Shown here in pieces: positions 1 to 6,184 of a stretch of DNA of 10,912 bases (the stretch's first letter is position 1; each line of letters begins with the position of its first letter). Source of the stretch: Spirochaetota bacterium (GTDB lineage: Bacteria > Spirochaetota > UBA4802 > JAFGJZ01). Under the pieces are notes generated by a model. The model did no database searches. It saw only the letters and a program-made list of their open reading frames with translations, and was not told the origin of the DNA. The stretch spans positions 1 through 10,912 of the forward strand of contig JAEWVL010000400.1 of assembly GCA_023396665.1 (NCBI GenBank), given 5' to 3'. A program made the position numbers and the translations under genes.

Positions 1-6
1 GGCTTA

Positions 7-24
7 CCGGCGTTCGAACGCCGG
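7..24. repeat. 18-bp perfect GC-rich palindrome downstream of the kelch lipoprotein gene
   Basis: The stretch CCGGCGTTCGAACGCCGG reads identically on both strands, so the RNA can fold into a 7-bp stem with a TCGA loop. It lies about 50 nt past the stop codon of the minus-strand kelch gene. It could be part of that gene's transcription terminator or a dispersed palindromic repeat. The window ends 6 nt beyond it, so a following U-tract cannot be judged. Confidence 0.5.
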
Positions 25-74
25 CGCTTGTTGTCATTATAGGTGTTGTACGAAGTCGAAAGTACTTCCGTGCA

Positions 75-1520
75 TCACGGTGCGGGGGGTAAGTAGGTCT
101 CTACGCTTGATAATGGATTGCCAGCACTGTCCCGGCCGCCGATGATATACACCTTGCCGTTGACGAGTGATGCGCTGAAACTGTGTTTTGCCTCTGAAAG
201 ACTTGCGCTCATGCTTGTATAGCTGTCGCTGTAGGGATTATACATGTATATCGTGTTTACGGCGTTGCCGCCGTCATCGAGTCCGCCGAAGATGAAAATT
301 CGTTCGTTGGCCGAAACAATGACGGCTGCATGATTGCGTATGTCAACGGGAGGTTTCGCGATGTTAGACCAGGTGTCATTAACCGAATCATAGCGAAAAG
401 CGTTTGCCGAATAAGAAACTCCGTTATATGCGCCCAAAAAGTAGACGATGCCGCCGAAAGCCGCCGCGGGGGTATCAATTCTTGCATTTCCGGCATAGGT
501 CAAGGTGTTCCACACCGGACTTGCAACTTCAAAAGACTCACCTCCGTCAAGTGCCGCAGTGGCCGGTGTTCCGCCGAAGATATATATCGTGTTGTGCCAT
601 ACCTCGGCAGCGGCGAAAGAATGGCGTGCTGTGTCCAAAGCCGGTGCACTGGTCCATCTTGATCCGCTTGGCTGTGAGGGATCGAAAATATCCACACTGC
701 CCAGAGCGGCTCCGTTAGTTCCGCCGATGATGTAGATCAGGCCGTTCACGGTGATTGCCGCATGATGAGCGCGTGCCGACGGTAACGTGTCGAACGTTGT
801 GTTCCAGGTGTTTGTCGCCGGATAATAAGCCTCAACATCATCCAGATAAGCCCCGCCGTCGTATCCCCCGAAGATATAGATGACATTATTTACAACGGCG
901 GCGGCATGGCCGTAACGGGCATCAGCCGGAGGCATAGCACCCACAACGAGTTCGCGGCTGTCGCCTCCGCTCCATTTGGCGTTGAGCGTCATGCTTTTTT
1001 CGACGGGTGTATCAAAGTCCCACTGTTGGGTACGCGCGTAGTCGCTGTACCAGCCGGCAAATTCATAGTAACCGTAGCTGGGATCCTGCGGTTTCTTTAC
1101 CAGATCTCCATAGAGCAGAACCTGCGGGTTCAGGGTGGCTTCTACAGGTGATCCCCCCCTCGAATCGAAGGTGACGGTAATATTCCACAGCGCGTAAAGC
1201 GTGACATCGGCCTTGTCAATTATCAACGTGTCACCGGCGAGGTAGGTGTCGCCGGTGCCTTCGGCTTCGGTGTTCCAGCCCAGAAAAAGGGTTTCGTCTT
1301 TGACAAGATTGCCAATGTTATCAAGCACGGTGACGCTATCGCCGTCGTTATAGGTGACCGGTTCAGAGGGTACAGTGCCGCCGGTATTTCCGTTTCCATC
1401 GTAAGTGATCTTGTATACGCGAAATGAGAGTTTACCGAAGATGTTGTTATCGCAGGCACCGAGCGGCAGAATGCACAGCATGACAAGCAGTAAAGCCGCT
1501 CTTGATTTTAATAAAGTCAT
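75..1520 (-). CDS. Lipoprotein with two InlB_B repeats and a six-bladed kelch beta-propeller
   Basis: Predicted surface or periplasmic lipoprotein of 481 aa. I chose the ATG at 1520 because AGGAG at 1531-1535 sits 10 nt upstream; this gives a short signal peptide ending in the lipobox L-G-A-C, with the lipidated Cys at residue 23. The upstream in-frame options are worse: TTG at 1562 has no clear ribosome site, and ATG at 1529 is only 1 nt from the AGGAG. Residues about 36-112 and 114-184 are two Listeria-Bacteroides (InlB_B) repeats, each with a W near its end and the typical FxGWY or FLGWN core. From about 202 to the end there are six kelch repeats with recurring IYIFGG or VYIIGG strands, consistent with one closed propeller. 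Kelch propellers usually bind proteins or glycans; the ligand here is unknown. The gene is the last of the minus-strand group, 92 nt after its neighbour, and may have its own promoter. Confidence 0.88.
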   Translation of the reverse strand: MTLLKSRAALLLVMLCILPLGACDNNIFGKLSFRVYKITYDGNGNTGGTVPSEPVTYNDGDSVTVLDNIGNLVKDETLFLGWNTEAEGTGDTYLAGDTLIIDKADVTLYALWNITVTFDSRGGSPVEATLNPQVLLYGDLVKKPQDPSYGYYEFAGWYSDYARTQQWDFDTPVEKSMTLNAKWSGGDSRELVVGAMPPADARYGHAAAVVNNVIYIFGGYDGGAYLDDVEAYYPATNTWNTTFDTLPSARAHHAAITVNGLIYIIGGTNGAALGSVDIFDPSQPSGSRWTSAPALDTARHSFAAAEVWHNTIYIFGGTPATAALDGGESFEVASPVWNTLTYAGNARIDTPAAAFGGIVYFLGAYNGVSYSANAFRYDSVNDTWSNIAKPPVDIRNHAAVIVSANERIFIFGGLDDGGNAVNTIYMYNPYSDSYTSMSASLSEAKHSFSASLVNGKVYIIGGRDSAGNPLSSVETYLPPAP

Positions 1521-1530
1521 GAAACGCATG

Positions 1531-1535
1531 CTCCT
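1531..1535 (-). promoter_or_regulatory. Ribosome binding site deciding the start of the kelch lipoprotein gene
   Basis: AGGAG on the minus strand lies 10 nt before the ATG at 1520 and 1 nt before the ATG at 1529. The spacing favours 1520, which also gives the most typical lipoprotein signal peptide. Confidence 0.6.
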
Positions 1536-1552
1536 GATGGTCTGGTGAAATA

Positions 1553-1578
1553 GCAGTCTCAAAAAAACATGAAACTGC
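1553..1578 (-). other. Stem-loop in the leader of the kelch lipoprotein gene
   Basis: On the minus strand GCAGTTTC and GAGACTGC form an 8-bp stem (one G-U pair) around a 10-nt loop rich in U. It lies in the 92-nt gap between the barrel-protein gene and the lipoprotein gene. No U-tract follows the stem, so it does not look like a standard terminator; a leader or mRNA-processing structure is possible. Confidence 0.35.
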
Positions 1579-1612
1579 CCGGGGAAATCCTGGCGCTAAA
1601 ATAAAAGGCTTA

Positions 1613-2737
1613 TCATTTGCCGATAATTTTGAATGTGTATTCGGCTCCCGCAAAAATATTGAAAGTGCTCGGTGTCATGTGCCGTTCGAACATCCAGACG
1701 TGCTGCGCGCCGGCAAGCAGTGTCAGCCGCCTGTCCATGAGATAATAGCCGAGCTGAAAGCCGCCGCCGACAGAGGGGGCGAAAGCGCGTACTTTTACAA
1801 GACGGTCTTCGGCGCCGGCGACAGGTTCGTAGTAGTTGATATTGTTGTAATTGACACCGACACAAAGTGCCGGCGCGGCAAAAAAGCGATCATAAAAAAC
1901 AAAGGGATATCGCGCATTGAGAATCAGGGGTATCATGAAAGCGGACTTCAGCTCGCTCTCGGTGTCGCTGCGTTTTTTCGCATCGAGATACCAGAAACCC
2001 GTCATAAGGGTAAAATCAAGATCGAAGATCGTCTTTTCGGTAAGCGATATGCCCACATCGTGCAGTGTGGCACCGACAAGAAAGCCGTAGCCGTTTTCGG
2101 TGATGTCTCTGAGTTTTCCTGTGGGAATAAGATAGACCGGTGCGGCGAATGCCGAGAGCCGGTGAGTCACAGGTTCTTTTTCCACTACGGTCTCGGTTTC
2201 CGGGCTTACTTCTTGCGTACTGATCGCCTCGGGTTCCTCTTTTTCTTTTATAAAACCGTATATTGCGGCGAGCAGAGCGTCCTCGTCGCTGTATTTTCCG
2301 TCGAGCATGTAGGTCTGAAAATCGACGACTACTCTGAAATTATAATACAGACCGTCAGAGCGCTCCTGAAAGGCGAGGCCGGCGGGTATATAGGGGAGAA
2401 GATTGGTATCTTGCCATCGAATGCCGCTGACTTTGAGGCGCGCATGCACCTCTTCGTTCGAGTAAAAGAAACCGATATGCTCGACCTGTATCTTTGTCCA
2501 TGCAAAAAATATTTCTTTCAGCTCGACGGTCTTTGTGCGCTGTGCCGATGAGGGAAGGTTCGCGTAGTTGACATCGATTTCCTTGTTTGCGCGATCTCGC
2601 AAGGTGTAGCAGGTCGAGCCCTTCTCTTCAGAGGGTGCACTCGCAGTCTGCTGAAGTCCGAAATCTTCCCAGCCTGCCGCAAACAGCGCCAGAGGTAACA
2701 GTGCTGCAAAAAGAACCAGTAATTGATTAATTTTCAT
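1613..2737 (-). CDS. Secreted protein with probable C-terminal outer-membrane beta-barrel
   Basis: Hypothetical envelope protein of 374 aa. The N-terminus is a clear Sec signal peptide (Lys at position 2, then a hydrophobic Leu/Ala core), with likely cleavage after about residue 21, before GWEDF. Residues about 22-165 form a soluble domain I do not recognise, followed by an acidic, Glu/Pro/Thr/Val-rich linker (about 166-190). From about 193 to the C-terminus the sequence shows alternating hydrophobic and aromatic residues, Gly-rich turns and short polar loops, consistent with an eight-stranded barrel. The final strand (AEYTFKIIGK) resembles a beta-signal but ends in Lys rather than Phe. The start ATG lies 13 nt after the stop of the coiled-coil gene, which argues for one transcript; the ribosome site is weak. 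The barrel is inferred from strand pattern only and no function can be assigned. Confidence 0.75.
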   Translation of the reverse strand: MKINQLLVLFAALLPLALFAAGWEDFGLQQTASAPSEEKGSTCYTLRDRANKEIDVNYANLPSSAQRTKTVELKEIFFAWTKIQVEHIGFFYSNEEVHARLKVSGIRWQDTNLLPYIPAGLAFQERSDGLYYNFRVVVDFQTYMLDGKYSDEDALLAAIYGFIKEKEEPEAISTQEVSPETETVVEKEPVTHRLSAFAAPVYLIPTGKLRDITENGYGFLVGATLHDVGISLTEKTIFDLDFTLMTGFWYLDAKKRSDTESELKSAFMIPLILNARYPFVFYDRFFAAPALCVGVNYNNINYYEPVAGAEDRLVKVRAFAPSVGGGFQLGYYLMDRRLTLLAGAQHVWMFERHMTPSTFNIFAGAEYTFKIIGK

Positions 2738-2750
2738 TTTATATGCCGCT

Positions 2751-3866
2751 TCAGTTCGTTATTAATAGTATTTTGTCAAAAGGATGAATCGCCCCGGAGC
2801 TCATCCAACGCAGTACGCGAGCCCTGATTCTGTTTCCCGCCGGTTCCAGTTCGACGAGCGCCGCAACCTTGTCGTCACGGTTGATGATATATGCCTGATC
2901 GCCTTTCTTGATGGTAATGTAGGGATTCACATCAAGCAGCATGTTTCCCCCCGAACCCGGATCGATAACATAGCCGTGCTCTCCGCGTGTACGTGCGTAA
3001 TAGGTGAGCGCTCTGCGGTAGGTATTCAGCAGATCTTCGGTGTCGCGAACCTTGTCGACCTCTTTCTTCGCCTCTTCGCGGGCCTGTTCAAGATCGCTTT
3101 CGTATTTTTTGATAATCGTCTCGTATTCGCGTTTCTGTTCAGCGAGCTTGTTCCTGTTATCGTCGTCGCCGGCATCATCTTTTCCGAAGAGCCTGGCTGC
3201 CACGCCATCCTGAATGATATTTGAAGGAAGCAGCTTCGCGAGACCCTTGCTCTCGACATCGGTTTTCTGTTTCAGCTCGTCTCTTCGTGACTGCGCAAGT
3301 TGAATCTGACGTTCGCTTTCCTTTATTCTGTCTTCGTATCTTGTTCTGGCGGCGGCTATCTTCTGATCGCGATCCTTTTCGATACGCCGGCGCTGCTCGC
3401 TTTTTTGCGCGTCACTCAGATCGGAGCGGCGCTCGATTCGTCTGAGTTCCAGCTCGCTTTCCTTGTTAATCTTTTCTATTTCCATCTCGAGCGCGCGTTT
3501 CTCAAAGGCGATGCGGTCGTTGATGCTGCCGATTTCCTGTTCGGCCTTCTTGAGCTCGTTAAGAAGTTCGGAGAGATTGAGATCTTTAAAATCGGAGATA
3601 TCCACCGATATTTTATCGATATCGCGCTGAATGCCCATGGTGAGCACATAGGTGGATGCGAACAGCAGGGCGCTGAACAGTGCGATGGCGACATAGACCG
3701 GAAAGCTTTTGTTCTTCTTGCTTCGGGAAAATTCTCCCGAGAGGTTATAGACATGCGAAAGCTCTTCCGGAATCTCCTGATCTTCTTTCAGAAACAGACT
3801 CGTTATTTCCGATCTGTCTTTTTGCGGTAGTGCTTCGCCGGGTTTTTTTTCTATCGCTTTCTTCAT
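2751..3866 (-). CDS. Single-pass membrane protein with long periplasmic coiled coil
   Basis: Hypothetical 371-aa protein. Residues 1-54 are hydrophilic and end in a basic patch (RSKKNK), followed by one transmembrane helix at about 55-77. By the positive-inside rule the N-terminus should be cytoplasmic and the rest periplasmic. Residues about 82-205 and 238-285 are highly charged Glu/Lys/Arg/Gln heptad-like stretches typical of coiled coils, broken by a segment around 206-237 that includes an Asp-rich patch (DDAGDDD). A small C-terminal domain (about 295-371) is rich in beta strands with conserved-looking GYVIDPG and YITIKKGD segments. I do not recognise a named family. It sits 50 nt downstream of the cyclase gene and 13 nt upstream of the barrel-protein gene, so it may be an envelope-spanning link between them; that role is inferred only from position and shape. 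Confidence 0.78.
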   Translation of the reverse strand: MKKAIEKKPGEALPQKDRSEITSLFLKEDQEIPEELSHVYNLSGEFSRSKKNKSFPVYVAIALFSALLFASTYVLTMGIQRDIDKISVDISDFKDLNLSELLNELKKAEQEIGSINDRIAFEKRALEMEIEKINKESELELRRIERRSDLSDAQKSEQRRRIEKDRDQKIAAARTRYEDRIKESERQIQLAQSRRDELKQKTDVESKGLAKLLPSNIIQDGVAARLFGKDDAGDDDNRNKLAEQKREYETIIKKYESDLEQAREEAKKEVDKVRDTEDLLNTYRRALTYYARTRGEHGYVIDPGSGGNMLLDVNPYITIKKGDQAYIINRDDKVAALVELEPAGNRIRARVLRWMSSGAIHPFDKILLITN

Positions 3867-3916
3867 ATTCTGTTTCCAGTAGTGAATACCTTAGATTTTT
3901 TTCAACAATCCTGGTT

Positions 3917-5641
3917 CTATTTCGTGTCCATCGTCCAGATGCCGTTCCAGTTCTTCGGACAGCTGCGCCCCTTGATTCTGCCGACAAACACTTCGGCAGC
4001 CGGCAGCGTACAGGCCCTGAAGAGCGGCAGAGCCTGTCTCCATTTTCCGGCATAGTAGTACTCAAGACCTGCCGAGAAGTTTTTCAGATTGCGCCGCATT
4101 GCCGCATTTATCTCTTTTTTGAATATCGGCCAGAACACTTTTTTACCGATATCCTTTCCCTTCACCTTGACCGTATCCAGCTCGATAAATTCTAGTCCGT
4201 GGTTTGGTATATTCCGCATAATATCGTCTCTGACATATTCAGAGCAGATAATCGGAGCCTTGTATATGCGGTTCAGCCCTTCCATACGGGAGGATGAGTT
4301 GACCGTGTCACCGATAACCGTGTTGGTCATGCGCTCGTTTGAGCCGATATTGCCGTAGAAGACATCACCGCCGTCAATGCCCACCCCGACCTCTATCATG
4401 ACAGCCTTGAAGACCTTCTCCTCTTCGGCCGTGAGCTTGCGTTTGCCCTTCAGCATTTTGTCGCGGGCGGCGCTCATCTCGCTTCTGATCTGATCCGTCA
4501 CTTCGTGAATTTTGTAACCGGTCACCACCGCCTGATACGATTTCATCTTTGCCGATTTGTCGCCGAGTGCGCCGTAGACGACCAGCAGAGCATCACCGAT
4601 TATCGAACCGATAATGCCGTCATGTCCGAGAATGATCTTGATAACGCGGGTGTAGTGAAGATTAAGCAGCTTGATGATGTCGGTGCCGAGCACCTCTGTC
4701 ATGTTCGTAAAACTTTTGATGTCCGAGAAAAGACAGGTCAGTTCGCGCTTCGAACCTTCGAGACGCACCTGCTTTTCGGCATAGGCTTTTTGTACGATAT
4801 CCTTATTGGTGAACTTCTGAAAGATGGATATCATCTTGTTGATCGTATCGGAAAGCGCGTTAAAGGCCATCCCCATGAAGGTGACATCGTCGGCCTGGGA
4901 GCCCTTCATGTCGATCAGCTCGATGCTGTTTTTCTTTATCATCTCCATGATGCTGTTGGTGATGTGCCGTATAAAACGGAGAATGTAATCGATGACAAAG
5001 ATACCGGTAAGAGCGCAGGCAAAGGTTATTATAAAGATAATAAACGCGATCTTTCTGAAGATACGGTTCGACTCTTCGTTAAATTCGCTGAACTCTTCGG
5101 CTCTGACCAGATACATCTTCCAGTTACTGTTGTATTTGTATACACCAAAATACTTTTTATGCCCGAAGCTGAAACTGATAAAGCCTTCCGTTTTTCCCTT
5201 GTCAAAGTTCTCGTTCATCGTTTTGAGGGTTTCGTCGTCGCTGAAACGTCCGATCGAATCACCCGAAGAGGCGAGAATGGAAATGTCGCCTTCACGTGTA
5301 AAACCCGCAAGCAGGGACATCTTTTTTTTGAAATCGAAAGCTGCGCGTTCCTCGATCAGCTGATACGATTCTTCCCTGTTTTCACGTACGGTGAAAATCT
5401 CGTATTGTGAGTTGGCAAAATTATATGCCTCTTTGAGATCTTTGGCCAGAAGCTGCCGGGTAAGCTTGACCAATTCGCCCCTGTACAGCATCAGACTGAT
5501 GTAGTGGGATGAGAAATTCGAGAGAAGTATGAACAGTACATAGACGAGGATAATCTTTGTTGTTATCGGGAAAACCCTGATTTTGCCGATTTTTCTGCCG
5601 AGTAAGGCGTTTGCCGCGTCTTTAATCCATTTGATGACCAT
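3917..5641 (-). CDS. Membrane-bound class III adenylate/guanylate cyclase with periplasmic sensor and HAMP domains
   Basis: Predicted to make a cyclic nucleotide (cAMP or cGMP) in response to an extracytoplasmic signal. I place the start at the ATG at 5641 (574 aa): the 66 codons upstream in the same frame look non-coding. The order is: TM1 about 28-52, a sensor domain about 53-197 (Cache-like by position, not by motif), TM2 about 198-220, HAMP about 220-276, then the cyclase domain about 296-506. Visible catalytic features are metal-binding Asp307 (FSDIKSFT) and Asp350 (IGDALLVVYG), and transition-state Asn448 and Arg452 (GDTVNSSSRMEG). The position normally held by the adenine-contacting Lys, four residues before the second Asp, is Ser346. 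An insertion of about 30 residues (385-412) enlarges the arm region. The C-terminal tail (511-574) has the FSAGLEYYYAGKWRQA and P..WNGIW pattern often seen after bacterial cyclase domains. It is the first gene of the minus-strand group. Confidence 0.88.
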   Translation of the reverse strand: MVIKWIKDAANALLGRKIGKIRVFPITTKIILVYVLFILLSNFSSHYISLMLYRGELVKLTRQLLAKDLKEAYNFANSQYEIFTVRENREESYQLIEERAAFDFKKKMSLLAGFTREGDISILASSGDSIGRFSDDETLKTMNENFDKGKTEGFISFSFGHKKYFGVYKYNSNWKMYLVRAEEFSEFNEESNRIFRKIAFIIFIITFACALTGIFVIDYILRFIRHITNSIMEMIKKNSIELIDMKGSQADDVTFMGMAFNALSDTINKMISIFQKFTNKDIVQKAYAEKQVRLEGSKRELTCLFSDIKSFTNMTEVLGTDIIKLLNLHYTRVIKIILGHDGIIGSIIGDALLVVYGALGDKSAKMKSYQAVVTGYKIHEVTDQIRSEMSAARDKMLKGKRKLTAEEEKVFKAVMIEVGVGIDGGDVFYGNIGSNERMTNTVIGDTVNSSSRMEGLNRIYKAPIICSEYVRDDIMRNIPNHGLEFIELDTVKVKGKDIGKKVFWPIFKKEINAAMRRNLKNFSAGLEYYYAGKWRQALPLFRACTLPAAEVFVGRIKGRSCPKNWNGIWTMDTK

Positions 5642-5720
5642 GTATTTCCATCCGTTGAGGACATTGTGTTCTAAACAGGTATGCACGTCTTTGCAATGGC
5701 GGGTTTGCACGGTTTGTACA

Positions 5721-5748
5721 ATAACACAGTAAACCGAAATCCCGTCAG
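5721..5748 (-). promoter_or_regulatory. Candidate promoter for the cyclase gene
   Basis: On the minus strand CTGACG (5748-5743) and TGTTAT (5726-5721) are separated by 16 nt; each matches the sigma70 consensus at 4 of 6 positions. The -10 lies about 80 nt before the cyclase ATG. The match is weak and other promoters are possible. Confidence 0.22.
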
Positions 5749-5760
5749 TTATCCGCATGT

Positions 5761-5776
5761 TGGAAAGCGCTATCGA
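5761..5776. promoter_or_regulatory. LacI/cre-like operator candidate upstream of the cyclase gene
   Basis: TGGAAAGCGCTATCGA is an imperfect palindrome centred on CG, with 6 of 8 positions paired. LacI/GalR-family proteins with a hinge helix bind such CG-centred sites. It lies upstream of the candidate cyclase promoter at 5721-5748. Whether the neighbouring LacI-family protein or another regulator binds it is unknown. Confidence 0.3.
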
Positions 5777-5858
5777 CATCAGCAAAGGGTGCCTTTCATC
5801 GGACACCGAAACGTAAGCGGAGACAAGCGTTAAAAACAAGTGATACGAAACCCGCTAA

Positions 5859-5884
5859 GACTATCCGGGCATTGCCGGATAGTC
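5859..5884. other. Perfect 10-bp stem-loop in the divergent intergenic region
   Basis: GACTATCCGG and CCGGATAGTC form a perfect 10-bp stem around the loop GCATTG. Neither side carries a strong run of T: the plus strand continues CAAGATATTTT (weak) and the minus strand TTAGCGGG. It could be a weak terminator, an RNA leader structure or a protein-binding site. No gene ends close to it, which makes an ordinary terminator role less obvious. Confidence 0.55.
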
Positions 5885-5940
5885 AAGATATTTTCCGGAC
5901 TCATGCCTTCATAAAAGCTTGTGATATGCCAAAAAGTATC

Positions 5941-5955
5941 AATGTTGTGAACATT
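5941..5955. promoter_or_regulatory. 15-bp dyad, candidate transcription factor site
   Basis: AATGTT-GTG-AACATT has two perfect 6-bp arms with a 3-bp spacer, a size suited to a dimeric regulator. It is AT-rich and not CG-centred, so it does not look like a LacI-family site. It lies about 240 nt upstream of the LacI-family gene and 300 nt upstream of the cyclase gene. Confidence 0.35.
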
Positions 5956-6131
5956 TCTTTTTGACGCTTACCCCCTTTCACACATTGCAGAAAAAAACCT
6001 GAACGTTTCGCAATACAGTGAAAGTTAAACAGGAAGTTTTTAGCTGATAGGCAACAAGCTTAATAACGGTAGCCGCCATTGAAATTAATAATAGATACAG
6101 AGAAGACCCGGGTGTATAGGCCAAAATTTTA

Positions 6132-6159
6132 TTGACAAGCAGGGCTCTTTCTAAACAAT
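6132..6159 (+). promoter_or_regulatory. Sigma70-like promoter of the mannoside operon
   Basis: A perfect TTGACA (6132-6137) is followed after 16 nt by AACAAT (6154-6159; 4 of 6 matches to TATAAT). The ATG of the LacI-family gene is 25 nt beyond the -10, leaving a very short leader. No other promoter is visible inside the tightly packed operon, so this one probably drives all four genes. Confidence 0.5.
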
Positions 6160-6160
6160 T

Positions 6161-6176
6161 ACTCAAACGTTTTCGA
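6161..6176. promoter_or_regulatory. Candidate autoregulatory LacI-type operator
   Basis: ACTCAAACGTTTTCGA contains the 8-bp palindrome AAACGTTT centred on CG, as expected for LacI-family proteins that insert a hinge-helix Leu at a central CpG. It lies just past the -10 element and touches the ribosome site GAGGAA (6175-6180). Binding here would block transcription of the regulator and the downstream enzymes. A weaker related sequence with the core AACGTTTCG is at 6002-6010. Confidence 0.42.
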
Positions 6177-6184
6177 GGAATATC

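Larger units (their letters stand above)
5642..6184. other. Divergent intergenic regulatory region
   Basis: This 543-nt region separates the minus-strand cyclase group from the plus-strand mannoside operon. I see no convincing gene in it: the extension of the cyclase frame to 5839 and a 62-codon minus-strand frame at 5978-6166 have no family features. It holds a perfect stem-loop (5859-5884), a 15-bp dyad (5941-5955), LacI-type operator-like sites (about 5761-5776 and 6161-6176), and a promoter for the LacI-family gene (6132-6159). Confidence 0.7.

Noticed and set aside
1679..2551. 290-codon plus-strand open frame antisense to the barrel-protein gene
   Set aside because: It is a shadow of the minus-strand gene, which has a signal peptide and coherent strand pattern; the antisense product is a mix of charged and Phe-rich residues without domains.
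4505..5410. 301-codon plus-strand open frame antisense to the cyclase gene
   Set aside because: The opposite strand carries clear cyclase, HAMP and transmembrane features over the same bases.
5642..5839. In-frame 66-codon extension of the cyclase gene to a start at 5839
   Set aside because: The added residues show no signal peptide or family similarity, and they precede the typical short basic N-terminus and TM1. The ATG at 5641 fits better.
5859..5884. The intergenic stem-loop as a standard rho-independent terminator
   Set aside because: No run of T follows the stem on either strand and no coding gene ends close by, so I list it only as a stem-loop.
5978..6166. 62-codon minus-strand frame in the intergenic region
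   Set aside because: It overlaps the promoter of the LacI-family gene, and I see no supporting ribosome site and no recognisable composition or motif.
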